Shown here piece by piece: positions 18,584 through 27,523 of a DNA stretch of 64,000 nucleotides. Location: positions 1 through 64,000 of the forward strand of contig DAONSX010000002.1 of the NCBI GenBank assembly GCA_035411425.1, written 5' to 3'. The notes under the pieces are model-generated. The model made no database searches. It was not told the origin of the DNA and worked only from the letters and a program-made list of their open reading frames with translations. A program made the position numbers and the translations under genes. Source of the stretch: TTA-H9 sp002071415 (lineage in GTDB: Bacteria > Bacteroidota > Bacteroidia > Bacteroidales > TTA-H9). The number at the start of each line of letters is the position of its first letter. The stretch's first letter is position 1.

Positions 18584-20292
18584 AACATGCACAATTTATT
18601 ATCTTCATAATTAACCTGGCTTACATATTGGGAGCTTCAGGCCAGGAAATCCAATTCGGGAATCCCCTGACCATCCCGTTAAGGCTTTCGGGTACGTTTG
18701 GCGAACTGCGTTCCGACCATTTCCATACAGGCATAGATATCAAAACGAACCAGCAAGAAGGTTACCCGGTGATTGCTACCGAAGATGGATATGTAGCCCG
18801 AATTGCCGTTTCTCCCTATGGTTATGGGAAAGCTCTTTATATCAACCATCCCAGTGGATATACCAGTGTTTATGGGCATTTGCAAAGAATGAACGGCACA
18901 ATAGCCACGTATCTCCATCGAAAACACTATGAAATGCAAAAATTTCAACTCGATTTCAGCTTACAACCTTATGAAATAAAAGTTAGAAAAGGCGATACAA
19001 TAGCATGGTCAGGAAACTCGGGCTCGTCGGGAGGGCCTCACCTTCATTTCGAACTTCGCGAAACTTCTTCACAGGCAGCCGTCAATCCTTTACAATTTGG
19101 AATAAACGTGAAAGACTGGATTCGGCCTACTATTACCCTGCTGAAAGTTTATCCCGACGATTTTGGTTCACTAGTCAATGGTTCTCCTCACCCCATAAAG
19201 CTAAACCTCACAGGTTGGGGGCCCTATTATCGCCTTCGTAACAAAGATACTTTGTTTATTGCTGGAAATGCTTGGTTCGGAATTAAAACCCACGATCTTC
19301 TGAATGACGAACCTAATCATAACGGCGTGAAATCAGTTGAATTGTTCATCGATTCTATTCCAGTTTTCGCTATCGAATTCAATCGTTTGTATTTCGATAA
19401 AGGGCGATATATCAATGCTTTATGCGATTATTCCGAAATCGTTCTCAACAAGCAATGGATCATTCAAACGCGTAAAGCTCCTTACAGCCGTCTTCAAAAT
19501 ATCTATAGAATCTTGTTAAATAATGGCTCATATGCATTTTTGCCCGATAATATCTATCATCTTAAATATGTGGTTAGCGATCATTATGGCAACGAATCCA
19601 TTCTTCGTTTCGTAGTGAAGGGAATACCAAAGGTTTATGCTCCCATTCGTCCATTCGTCCCATCTCACATTCAATTTTCGGGAGATCGCGAAGCTTCGTA
19701 TGACACCGTGGATTTCTGTTTCTGGGCGCCCATTGGAGCCTTTTACGACACCGTAAATTTTTCTTATAAACGAATAACCTCAGGATCAGCATTTTTCTCC
19801 GATTTTCACCGCATCCACACACCTACAACGCCTATTCATTCTTCAGCAAAAATTTCCATTCGCCCCAACCGCTTACCAAGCCGTCTTCATCATAAAGCCA
19901 TTATTGTGAAAGTAAACCAAGGAAACAAACCTTCTGCCATGATTAGCAAATGGGAAGGCAGTTCCCTTAAGGCTTCCATACGTTCATTCGGTACTTATGC
20001 AGTTTTAGCCGATACACTGCCTCCGGTTATCAAAAATCTGAATTTTAAAAATGGACAAAACATAAAAAATTTACCTCGCTTAAATGTGAGAATATCCGAC
20101 GACCTCTCAGGCATTGATTCATACATAGGCAGCATCAATGGGGAATGGATCTTACTGGAATATGATGCCAAAAATAATTTGCTCACTTATTTTCCCGACG
20201 AAATGCTTTCGACAGGTGAGAATTTACTCCATATCAGGGTAACCGACAACGTTGGGAACTTTAGCGAAGCAACTTATAATCTCGTTTATTGA
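18580..20292 (+). CDS. M23-family metallopeptidase (LytM-type) with C-terminal extension
   Basis: The product is 570 residues, with a signal peptide (hydrophobic 6-19). The N-terminal third is a lysostaphin-type peptidase domain: zinc ligands His49 and Asp53 in HTGID and His156 of HLHFE, with His100 in VYGH and His154 as further active-site histidines. These enzymes cut peptidoglycan cross-bridges or activate amidases. The remaining 400 residues are predicted beta-rich, Ig-like repeats near the C-terminus (DDLSGIDSYIG, VTDNVGNFSEATYNLVY), which may bind the cell surface. It is followed by two other envelope genes. Confidence 0.85.
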   Translation: MKHAQFIIFIINLAYILGASGQEIQFGNPLTIPLRLSGTFGELRSDHFHTGIDIKTNQQEGYPVIATEDGYVARIAVSPYGYGKALYINHPSGYTSVYGHLQRMNGTIATYLHRKHYEMQKFQLDFSLQPYEIKVRKGDTIAWSGNSGSSGGPHLHFELRETSSQAAVNPLQFGINVKDWIRPTITLLKVYPDDFGSLVNGSPHPIKLNLTGWGPYYRLRNKDTLFIAGNAWFGIKTHDLLNDEPNHNGVKSVELFIDSIPVFAIEFNRLYFDKGRYINALCDYSEIVLNKQWIIQTRKAPYSRLQNIYRILLNNGSYAFLPDNIYHLKYVVSDHYGNESILRFVVKGIPKVYAPIRPFVPSHIQFSGDREASYDTVDFCFWAPIGAFYDTVNFSYKRITSGSAFFSDFHRIHTPTTPIHSSAKISIRPNRLPSRLHHKAIIVKVNQGNKPSAMISKWEGSSLKASIRSFGTYAVLADTLPPVIKNLNFKNGQNIKNLPRLNVRISDDLSGIDSYIGSINGEWILLEYDAKNNLLTYFPDEMLSTGENLLHIRVTDNVGNFSEATYNLVY

Positions 20293-20308
20293 TTCAATCT
20301 TTCTATCA

Positions 20309-22927
20309 ATGAAAACCTCTCCATTTATCTGTTTCATCCTCTTTCTCTTCCTTGCTCAGGCTTCGTTTGCCGGAACTCAGGACACTGTCTGGCTGAAATG
20401 GAAAAAGGATACTTCCCGAAACATTCAGGCAACCAATCGAATCCTCGAAGAACTGGCATTCGAAAATGGACTTAGCTATCGTAAAATAAAACTGGGTTAC
20501 GTTTTATATCATCAAAAACAAATAAATGATTCTTCGGTTGGTAAATGGAAAGTCGTTCTCCATCATATTACCGGTCCGACAAAATACCTTGGTTATGATC
20601 TTTCTGATTTTCTTTTGCCATTGTACCTCCAAGCCTATCTTCAGCATTCTTTTCATGGAATAATTTACACCCAAGAGGTCAAACTGGAGCATGATACAGT
20701 AATTTTAGAGTTTTCGCCTAAGGTTAATCTTTCGACAGATAGCCTAAGTCTGCATTTTCGAAATGCTAATCTCGATGAAGAGATAGAAAGGCAGCTGAAA
20801 AGGGTGATGGATGAAATAAAGACTTACCGTGGGCTTTGTGCCTCGAGCCTTTATTTCGAAAATGTCCTCCGCCAGGGATACAATCCTCACGATCCTCGTA
20901 TTTCTGATATTTTAGCCGAGCTCATCGAAGGAATCCGTGTGAAAGAATCTCTTGATTCCATTTTCTCTGCCTTAATTCTTCCCTTGGAGAAAACCGATCC
21001 ATGCAACTTGTATAACTCGCTGAAAGCTATCGATATTGAAATCTACCGCCATAGACTGGCTTTCGAACGATTACTCGATACCGATCCCCTATCGCCCAAC
21101 GATTTAACCCCTTTGTCAGACCGTATTTTTGGTTTCTGGATTTCATGGATTCGGCACGAAGAATTTTCTAATCCGCTGAACAACGGAGTTATCGCTGAGG
21201 TTGCCCGCCTCGATCCACATGGGAAATGGATAGAAATGGCGCATGAGCTGCTTCATTCTGCTCTCTTGAAAATGGGTTATACAAACGAGGATGAATTTCT
21301 AAAAAATCTAAGCCGACAATTGACAAAAAAAATGCTACAAGAAGGCGAGGCATTGAATAAGCAAACTCTATTTATCCAAGCCAATATTATTCTGAATAAT
21401 GCGCTGAAAATAGCTCAGGCTGCTGATTTGGAAGATGAAACCCAGGCCGTCGAGTCTCAAATTAAAGTATCGGTAAGAGGGTTATACAATACCTATCTGA
21501 AGGTGGCCCGCGATGGAATTCTAAATGGAAATATTGTCATGGGCGAATTCTATCTGAAAAAAGCTCTGGAGTACCAATCTGAAAACCGTGAAATCCTATT
21601 AGGGAGCCAACCGTCTAAATCAGTATATGAAATTTTTTCCGACGTTTGCCTCGATAAAGCTATAATATTGAATAAAGAAGGGAAGTTCGAACAGGCTTTG
21701 CCTTTTTTAGAAAAAGCAATGGAATATGCAGGTCGTCAAAGCATTTATTTACGGCAGCAAGAAATTAAACAAACACTATCCAAAACGCTTCAGGAAATAT
21801 ATCGACAAAAAGTAATCTCCGCATTAAGCTCCATGCAATTGGGAAATTATATCGAAGGGAAAAGATTACTCGATGAAGCACTCACGATGAAAAAAACAAA
21901 TGCTACTTCAATAGAGTCTATTCCTGATGAAGACTCTGCATTTCACCTTTATCAAAAAGCCTCTCTTTATGTTGTCATGGATTCTCTCATTCAAATTTCG
22001 AATGAACTTCCTCTCGATTCCCTGTTGAATGCCACTTCCATAATTCTTTTACGATATGCTGAAAACCTTGCGGATGATTCCCTCATCTGTAAAAAGAAAC
22101 TCGAATTAGGGAAACTTCAATTCGAGAGAATGATGGCTGCAGTAGGAAGCTTACTTTGGGATTTCAAGATCGAAGAGGCACATCAATTATGGCTGAATGC
22201 CAATAAAATGATTCCTCAATGGAATTTACAGGATTGCAGCGAAATAAACGAGAGGTTGAATGAAATGGCGGAGCGTATCGAGATTCAAGAATGCCGTTTT
22301 GCCCGATATCGCTTAGAGCTTTTCGAATACAAAGTACGTTCGGCCTTTCAGGAAGGAGATTATTTAATGGGTGATTCAATAGCCGATTCTGCCCTGCAAA
22401 TAAAAACTTCAGTTGCTGATTGTCCGCTCGATGATTCAGGTATTGCCGGATTACTCCATCAATATCATTCACTGATTGAATATAATCGGCTGTTAGAGCA
22501 ATTAACCACCACATACGAAACACTTCTGGCCGATTCACTCGAAAAACTCCGCTTAAAATTGTATTCCCTTATTAGCTCCGACTCTTCTATCTCCAGAGAA
22601 TTTCCACTTCCCGATACCATCTGGCTGGTTGAGCTTCATCCCTCCGAAAAAATAATTAATTATTATTTTGAAAACCTTAAAGAAGAAAACCGCTGGAGTG
22701 ACATATTGAATCTAATAGAAAAATTTCGTCAATCAGGATTAAGCGCTGATTGGTTCGAAACATGGCAAGAAAACCTCGGCCACCATTTAGCCAGAATAGA
22801 CAAAATACCAGCTAAAAAAGAAGCTTCACTTGAATATCTCGATCAAATGCTTCCCGATAGAGTATGGTATAAAACCTTACGCAAAGCCTATTTAAAGGAG
22901 AAGCTCGGATGGAGAGCCATATTCTGA
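20309..22927 (+). CDS. Large secreted repeat-rich protein of unknown function
   Basis: The 872-residue product begins with a signal peptide (FICFILFLFLAQASFA). An in-frame extension to 20252 would overlap the M23 gene, so the ATG at 20309 is used. From about residue 320 the sequence is helical and repetitive, with TPR-like helix pairs: KEGKFEQALPFLEKAMEYA, YIEGKRLLDEALTMK, EAHQLWLNANKMI and GDYLMGDSIADSAL. These repeat at intervals of roughly 100 residues, often followed by a short Asp/Pro/Asp-rich linker. I recognise no enzymatic domain and no T9SS sorting domain. Its position between a peptidoglycan hydrolase and a beta-barrel suggests a periplasmic scaffold or assembly factor; this is inference. 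Confidence 0.7.
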   Translation: MKTSPFICFILFLFLAQASFAGTQDTVWLKWKKDTSRNIQATNRILEELAFENGLSYRKIKLGYVLYHQKQINDSSVGKWKVVLHHITGPTKYLGYDLSDFLLPLYLQAYLQHSFHGIIYTQEVKLEHDTVILEFSPKVNLSTDSLSLHFRNANLDEEIERQLKRVMDEIKTYRGLCASSLYFENVLRQGYNPHDPRISDILAELIEGIRVKESLDSIFSALILPLEKTDPCNLYNSLKAIDIEIYRHRLAFERLLDTDPLSPNDLTPLSDRIFGFWISWIRHEEFSNPLNNGVIAEVARLDPHGKWIEMAHELLHSALLKMGYTNEDEFLKNLSRQLTKKMLQEGEALNKQTLFIQANIILNNALKIAQAADLEDETQAVESQIKVSVRGLYNTYLKVARDGILNGNIVMGEFYLKKALEYQSENREILLGSQPSKSVYEIFSDVCLDKAIILNKEGKFEQALPFLEKAMEYAGRQSIYLRQQEIKQTLSKTLQEIYRQKVISALSSMQLGNYIEGKRLLDEALTMKKTNATSIESIPDEDSAFHLYQKASLYVVMDSLIQISNELPLDSLLNATSIILLRYAENLADDSLICKKKLELGKLQFERMMAAVGSLLWDFKIEEAHQLWLNANKMIPQWNLQDCSEINERLNEMAERIEIQECRFARYRLELFEYKVRSAFQEGDYLMGDSIADSALQIKTSVADCPLDDSGIAGLLHQYHSLIEYNRLLEQLTTTYETLLADSLEKLRLKLYSLISSDSSISREFPLPDTIWLVELHPSEKIINYYFENLKEENRWSDILNLIEKFRQSGLSADWFETWQENLGHHLARIDKIPAKKEASLEYLDQMLPDRVWYKTLRKAYLKEKLGWRAIF

Positions 22928-22962
22928 TTTTTCACAGAACTCGACCTTGAATTTAGCCTTAC

Positions 22963-22970
22963 TATTTTTG
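22963..22970 (+). promoter_or_regulatory. Probable -7 box of the beta-barrel gene
   Basis: TATTTTTG matches TAnnTTTG 22 bases before the ATG at 22992; no -33 TTG is found at the usual distance. Confidence 0.4.
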
Positions 22971-22991
22971 ACAATCGAAAGATAAAACATT

Positions 22992-24014
22992 ATGAAAAAA
23001 CTTACTCCATGTCGGAGAATTTGTCAAAGATATATCATGCTGGTTTTATTGATTTTTGGAAACGACATATACACCATTCATGGCCAGTCTTTTGGAATTC
23101 CGGCTGGAATGGGAAGCCCATTCTGGAATGGATTTTACACTAAAGATACCACGAACTGCCAAAACATCAGAATAGCTGCCTTTTATTCTTATGCCAACAG
23201 TGCTTTCGAAGGTAAGGGTAACATCCTAAGTCGACAGCCATTCGACGAATTGATTCGTAAAGGGTTTTTTATGAATGCAAAAGTTCCTCTATATAAAAAT
23301 TTCTCACTTGGTCTTTTGTTGCCATGGTACGAGAGCCAGGTTAAAAAGACTGTCAATTCTCAGGAAATGCGATCGTATCGAAATGCCGAAGTTTCTGAAA
23401 TAAGGTTGAAAGCTGAATATTTATATCATTTTACTGAAACATCTGTTTTCCTAGAAATAAGTACAGGATTGCCACTAAGAGAAACAAGAACTTCGTACAT
23501 CAGCAATAAACCTCCCATAGGCAATGATGGATATTGGAACTTAGGGATTCAAGCAGCCTTCATGCACAAATTAAGCCTAAATTCGCAGATGTTCATCCAT
23601 AATGAATTCCTTTTCCGTTTTCCTCGCTCTGGTGCAATTTTCGAAGGCGATACGGCTTTAATACTCACCAACAATCGATACAATGCCATTCAGGCCACCA
23701 TCTATCTGCATCCATATTTTACCTCTCAAGGGGGATATGTATATAAATTGAATAAACTCAAAATAATGGTCGGGTATGATTATTTTTATGGTTGGAGTGA
23801 TAGAGCCGAAAACATCTTGCCCGAACCCGACGAGAAATTGAATAAAATAATTTTTCAAGCCATGGGGGCCGACGCTTTCATCCATTCATTATGTTTAGGT
23901 GCAAGTTATAAGTCGAAGAATTGGCAATTCGACCTCTCCACAAGGCTTGCCTTTTTCGGTAAAAATGCTCTAAAAGAAAATATGCTTACCTTTAGAACAA
24001 CTTACATCTTTTGA
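22992..24014 (+). CDS. Predicted outer-membrane beta-barrel protein
   Basis: This 340-residue protein has an N-terminal signal (hydrophobic residues 15-26) and then mostly amphipathic beta-strands with aromatic belts, ending in TYIF with the C-terminal Phe typical of barrel proteins. Short turns with charged residues (NSQEMRSYRN, PEPDEKLN) would be loops. It resembles transporter/FadL-like or MipA-like barrels only in general composition; I do not recognise a family. Its location 64 bases after the large repeat-rich protein suggests a shared envelope role. Confidence 0.65.
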   Translation: MKKLTPCRRICQRYIMLVLLIFGNDIYTIHGQSFGIPAGMGSPFWNGFYTKDTTNCQNIRIAAFYSYANSAFEGKGNILSRQPFDELIRKGFFMNAKVPLYKNFSLGLLLPWYESQVKKTVNSQEMRSYRNAEVSEIRLKAEYLYHFTETSVFLEISTGLPLRETRTSYISNKPPIGNDGYWNLGIQAAFMHKLSLNSQMFIHNEFLFRFPRSGAIFEGDTALILTNNRYNAIQATIYLHPYFTSQGGYVYKLNKLKIMVGYDYFYGWSDRAENILPEPDEKLNKIIFQAMGADAFIHSLCLGASYKSKNWQFDLSTRLAFFGKNALKENMLTFRTTYIF

Positions 24015-24035
24015 CATTCCGATTAAAAATTCTAT

Positions 24036-24779
24036 ATGATGAAGCTACTATTAATAAGTAATTCAACCAATTACGGAGAAGAATATCTACACTGGCCCAA
24101 GCCTTTCATTTCAGATTTTTTAAACAAATTCCGTGTGAAGAAAGTCCTTTTCGTGCCTTATGCAGGAATTTCGCTATCTCCTCTCGGTCTCAAAGAATCT
24201 TACGATGTCTATGAAAAAAGAGTGCAAGAAGTGTTTAAATCTTTGGGGTTCGAAATTTATAGTATCCATCGTCAATCTCATCCGATACGGGCGGTGATGG
24301 AGGCCGAAGCCATTGCAATAGGCGGCGGCAACACCTTTCATCTGGTGTATTGCTTGCAGAAACGGGGGCTGATGTCGGCTATTAGAGAACAAGCCTTGCA
24401 TGGAATTCCTTATTTGGGCTGGAGTGCAGGATCCAACGTAGCTTGCCCCAGCTTAATGACTACTAACGATATGCCGATTATTCAACCTTCTGATTTTGAA
24501 TGCATGGGATTAGTGCCTTTTCAAATCAACCCGCATTATCTCGATAAAAATCCAGAAGGACATGGAGGCGAAACTCGTGAAGCCCGAATTGAAGAATTTA
24601 TAATTCTTCATCCCCGAATTCCTGTAGTAGGCTTAAGAGAGGCTAGCCTACTCGAAGTAATCGACGATAAAATGGTTTTGAAAGGTTCGAGAGCGATGCG
24701 CCTTTTTCAATTTGGCAATCTTCCGTGCGAATTTGCCCCCGGTAGTGATGTTAGCCAGTTGCTAAAGCCAATAAATTAA
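24036..24779 (+). CDS. pepE: Dipeptidase E (S51 peptidase, PepE)
   Basis: This 247-residue cytoplasmic enzyme hydrolyses Asp-X dipeptides. The catalytic serine is Ser130 in the nucleophile elbow GWSAGSNV, preceded by IGGGNTFHL, and His167 in NPHYLD with the surrounding PFQINPHYLD completes the family signature. The length is slightly above the E. coli enzyme (229). A second ATG follows immediately and could be the true start. It lies 21 bases after the beta-barrel gene. Confidence 0.88.
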   Translation: MMKLLLISNSTNYGEEYLHWPKPFISDFLNKFRVKKVLFVPYAGISLSPLGLKESYDVYEKRVQEVFKSLGFEIYSIHRQSHPIRAVMEAEAIAIGGGNTFHLVYCLQKRGLMSAIREQALHGIPYLGWSAGSNVACPSLMTTNDMPIIQPSDFECMGLVPFQINPHYLDKNPEGHGGETREARIEEFIILHPRIPVVGLREASLLEVIDDKMVLKGSRAMRLFQFGNLPCEFAPGSDVSQLLKPIN

Positions 24780-25018
24780 AATCAAAGAGAAAATAACCTC
24801 TTTAGCTCGATTCATAAATAAATATTCCATCAAAATGATTCGCTGATGATTTTATTAGTTTGACCAAGATTTTGCGAATCAGGAATTCATTCATTCAAAG
24901 AGTACTAAGATTGAATTGTTTGTATATCATTACTTTGAATTCGACTACTCGATATCGAAATAAAAGGAGAAGAAATAAAAATTTTTTCTTGAGAACTTAG
25001 GAAAAGACAAAATTATTG

Positions 25019-25026
25019 TACTTTTG
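25019..25026 (+). promoter_or_regulatory. -7 box of the tRNA-Leu pair
   Basis: TACTTTTG is a perfect TAnnTTTG match 12 bases before the first tRNA, consistent with transcription starting just ahead of the mature end. Confidence 0.55.
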
Positions 25027-25037
25027 CAGTACTTAAA

Positions 25038-25124
25038 GCCCAGGTGGTGGAATTGGTAGACACGCTACTTTGAGGGGGTAGTGTCCGTTCGGGCGTGCAA
25101 GTTCGAGTCTTGTCCTGGGCACCA
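25038..25124 (+). tRNA. tRNA-Leu (anticodon GAG)
   Basis: A complete class II tRNA: acceptor GCCCAGG/CCTGGGC, D-arm with AATTGGTAGACAC, anticodon stem CTACT/GGTAG around loop TTGAGGG (anticodon GAG), long variable arm, T-loop TTCGAGT, discriminator A and encoded CCA. It reads CUC and CUU codons. Confidence 0.93.
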
Positions 25125-25150
25125 TTCCGTTGTTAACAAGTCATATTTTC

Positions 25151-25234
25151 ACCCGAGTGGCGGAATTGGTAGACGCGCTAGTTTCAGGGACTAGTATCCT
25201 TACGGATGTGCAGGTTCAAGTCCTGTCTCGGGTA
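25151..25234 (+). tRNA. tRNA-Leu (anticodon CAG)
   Basis: Class II tRNA with acceptor ACCCGAG/CTCGGGT, D-arm AATTGGTAGACGC, anticodon stem CTAGT/ACTAG around TTCAGGG (anticodon CAG), long variable arm, T-loop TTCAAGT and discriminator A. Unlike its neighbour, CCA is not encoded (CGA follows), so the 3' end must be added by CCA transferase. It lies 26 bases after the first and reads CUG codons. Confidence 0.92.
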
Positions 25235-25663
25235 CGACAATAGAACCGTAAAGTAGAGGAAGAAAATCCAGAAAATATTGAGATAAACGAGATATGCTAT
25301 GGCCAATAGTAAGCGATGGTTGGAGTTTGGGAATTAGCGAATGAAAAACTGACATAGTGTGCGGGATATGGGGATTGAGTTATGTTGAACTTCCATGACC
25401 TATTCCAAATTTTCCAGAATCTTTCTCTGAGGTTTTTTCTATTTCATAAAGCTTCATCCAAGGGGTAATTCATTCCTCCTCGAGCATAAATGTATGGGCA
25501 TTTTTTATACTTTTATTTATAATCTATTGAGGAAATATGCCATTAGAATTCTTATAATATACTGATTCAACTGTATTTGTGTTCATAGAAGATTATCATT
25601 TACTTATTTATATCCGCTGGTGCAGCAGATGACCGTATTGAAATCTGCATCAAAGACGTGCGA
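25235..25663. other. Intergenic region, nothing recognised
   Basis: AT-rich stretch between the tRNA pair and the 3' end of the hdr-flx operon. I see no gene and no clear terminator for either transcript. Confidence 0.5.
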
Positions 25664-26503
25664 TCAATATTCAGCCGGCAATTTCTTCAATTGTGCATAA
25701 GTAAACACGGGTCCGTCTTTACAGACGTAAACGCTACCGACATTGCATCTTCCACACTTTCCGAAACCGCATTTCATACGATTTTCGAGGGTAGTAAAAA
25801 TATCGGCTTCTTTAAATTCTGCTTTTACCAAAACAGGGAAAGTAAACTTTATCATTATAGGGGGTCCACAAACCACGGCAATCGTATTTTCGGCTTTGAG
25901 TTCCATTTTTTCGAGTATAGTGGGCACAAATCCTATTTGTCCTTTCCAAGCGGGTGTTTCACCTCCCGGGTCAACCGTAGTTACGAGAGTTACATCGGGG
26001 CGTTCGTTCCATTCTTCGAGTTCATTTTTATATATCAAATCATCGACAGTTTTTGCCCCATATACGATAGTAATGTCTTTATAATCTTCCCGCAAATCGA
26101 GGCAATTCCAGATGACACATCTCATTGGGGGCAAGGCAATACCGCCTGCAACGAACAAGAGGTTTTTACCTTTCCATTCTTCAATGGGGAATCTGTTTCC
26201 ATAAGGCCCTCTGAAGCCAATTATTTCTCCTTCTTCCTTGTTTGCCAATGCCGATGTAACCCTTCCTGTTTTTCTGAACGTACATTCTATATAACCTTTT
26301 CGCGTGGGTGGAGAAGCAATACAAAAAGTCGATTCGCCTTCGCCCATGACAGAGTATTCGCCAAATTGACCGGCTTTGAAATCAAAATTTCTGGCTTGTA
26401 CATCGTCGATAAATTTCAGTCGAAACGTCTTTACATCGGGTGCCTCATCGGTAACCTTTTCAATTCTCATCAAACAAGGTTTATAAATATTGTCGTTGCG
26501 CAT
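25664..26503 (-). CDS. flxA: FlxA: FAD/NAD(P)-binding oxidoreductase subunit
   Basis: This 279-residue flavoprotein is of the FNR/PyrK/AsrB type. The FAD-binding barrel is at about 10-105 (FKAGQFGEYSV, RGPYG), the NAD-binding domain at 115-215 (FVAGGIALPPMR, VCGPPIMIKF), and the C-terminal [2Fe-2S] ligands are Cys245, Cys250, Cys253 and Cys261 in CGFGKCGRC...C. In the Flx-Hdr complex this subunit is the entry or exit point for NAD(P)H. It is the last gene of the operon; its ATG overlaps the stop of flxB by one base. Confidence 0.88.
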   Translation of the reverse strand: MRNDNIYKPCLMRIEKVTDEAPDVKTFRLKFIDDVQARNFDFKAGQFGEYSVMGEGESTFCIASPPTRKGYIECTFRKTGRVTSALANKEEGEIIGFRGPYGNRFPIEEWKGKNLLFVAGGIALPPMRCVIWNCLDLREDYKDITIVYGAKTVDDLIYKNELEEWNERPDVTLVTTVDPGGETPAWKGQIGFVPTILEKMELKAENTIAVVCGPPIMIKFTFPVLVKAEFKEADIFTTLENRMKCGFGKCGRCNVGSVYVCKDGPVFTYAQLKKLPAEY

Positions 26504-27519
26504 TATTTGTTTCCTCCACTAATTTCAATGAGGTTTTCCAAAATATTGATGTTTACCGGACAGGCTCTTGAACAACGGCCACAACCAACGCAGCCGTAAA
26601 CATGTAACCGTTCTGGCTCATAAGAAAATTTATGCATAATACGTTGCCTCCAACGTTCGTTTTGAAAATGGCGTGGATTATGCCCCGACGTATGCAGGGT
26701 AAATTGAGGCAAAGCACAGGTATCCCATATTCTAACCCTTTTGCCTTTGGTTTGATTGCCTATATCTTGAATATCGAAACAAGAGCAGGTAGGGCACACA
26801 TAAGCACATGTTCCACAGCTAAGACAACGTAATGACTGTTGCATCCATGAAAGACCTTCGAACGACAATTTTCCTCGTAGATCATTCAAATCGAAAAGTT
26901 TGGGCAATTGGGTTACAAAGGCATTTTTGTCCACTTGGGGAGCAGGTTCGAACAAATTTTTTACAAGTTTATATACTGCTTCACCTTTTTCAGTCATAAT
27001 TTCGGCCAGGTAATTATCGTTTTCGATTCTCGTCAGCAAAATATCGCTGCCTTCGGTCGAACCAGGATTCAAATCCACCGATGTACAAAAACAATAATCG
27101 TCATGATTTTTACAACTCAGCCCTATAACTGTAGTTTTATCCTTGCGGGTAAGGAAAAATTCATCATTACAATCCCATGTAAAAACGGCATTCAGTACCT
27201 TGAATGACGCAGCATCACAAGGGTGTGCGCCAAATACGATGGTTTCGGGGATAGTATTCAAATTCACGTCCTTGATTTCGACATGTTCCTTATCGGCTAC
27301 GTATTCGAATAATTTCTCTATTGGCGGGAATACAATACTTTTAATAGATTTAGTGGTTTGGATATAATCGAGATATATCTCGCTGAAATTTTCTATGAGT
27401 TTAAATTCAATCCTTTCATTTTCTTTTGTAGGGGCATACAACAATTTTCCACCTTTGACCAAGGTTTCAACAAACGTGGGGAGGCATTCTTTTTTCAATA
27501 ATTTATTTTGTGGTGTCAT
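26503..27519 (-). CDS. flxB: FlxB: AsrA-like 4Fe-4S electron-transfer subunit
   Basis: This 338-residue protein resembles AsrA of anaerobic sulfite reductase and hydrogenase beta-type iron-sulfur subunits. Two ferredoxin-like cluster sites lie in the C-terminal third: CLSCGTCAYVCP (with more cysteines in TCSCFD) and CVGCGRCSRACP. The N-terminal part contains the cysteine-containing segments FGAHPCDAASF and SCKNHDDYCFC, which may hold a further cluster. An upstream in-frame ATG (27558) would overlap flxC by 35 bases; I use the ATG at 27519, four bases after the flxC stop. It probably passes electrons between FlxA and FlxC/FlxD. Confidence 0.83.
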   Translation of the reverse strand: MTPQNKLLKKECLPTFVETLVKGGKLLYAPTKENERIEFKLIENFSEIYLDYIQTTKSIKSIVFPPIEKLFEYVADKEHVEIKDVNLNTIPETIVFGAHPCDAASFKVLNAVFTWDCNDEFFLTRKDKTTVIGLSCKNHDDYCFCTSVDLNPGSTEGSDILLTRIENDNYLAEIMTEKGEAVYKLVKNLFEPAPQVDKNAFVTQLPKLFDLNDLRGKLSFEGLSWMQQSLRCLSCGTCAYVCPTCSCFDIQDIGNQTKGKRVRIWDTCALPQFTLHTSGHNPRHFQNERWRQRIMHKFSYEPERLHVYGCVGCGRCSRACPVNINILENLIEISGGNK

Positions 27520-27523
27520 AGCC

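Noticed and set aside
25151..25234. Second tRNA-Leu as a pseudo-tRNA because CCA is missing
   Set aside because: All stems and loops are intact; CCA is often added after transcription.
25658..26599. A long plus-strand open frame of 313 codons
   Set aside because: It lies opposite flxA and flxB. The minus-strand frame has full FAD, NAD and [2Fe-2S] motifs and fits the operon, so the plus-strand frame is a shadow.
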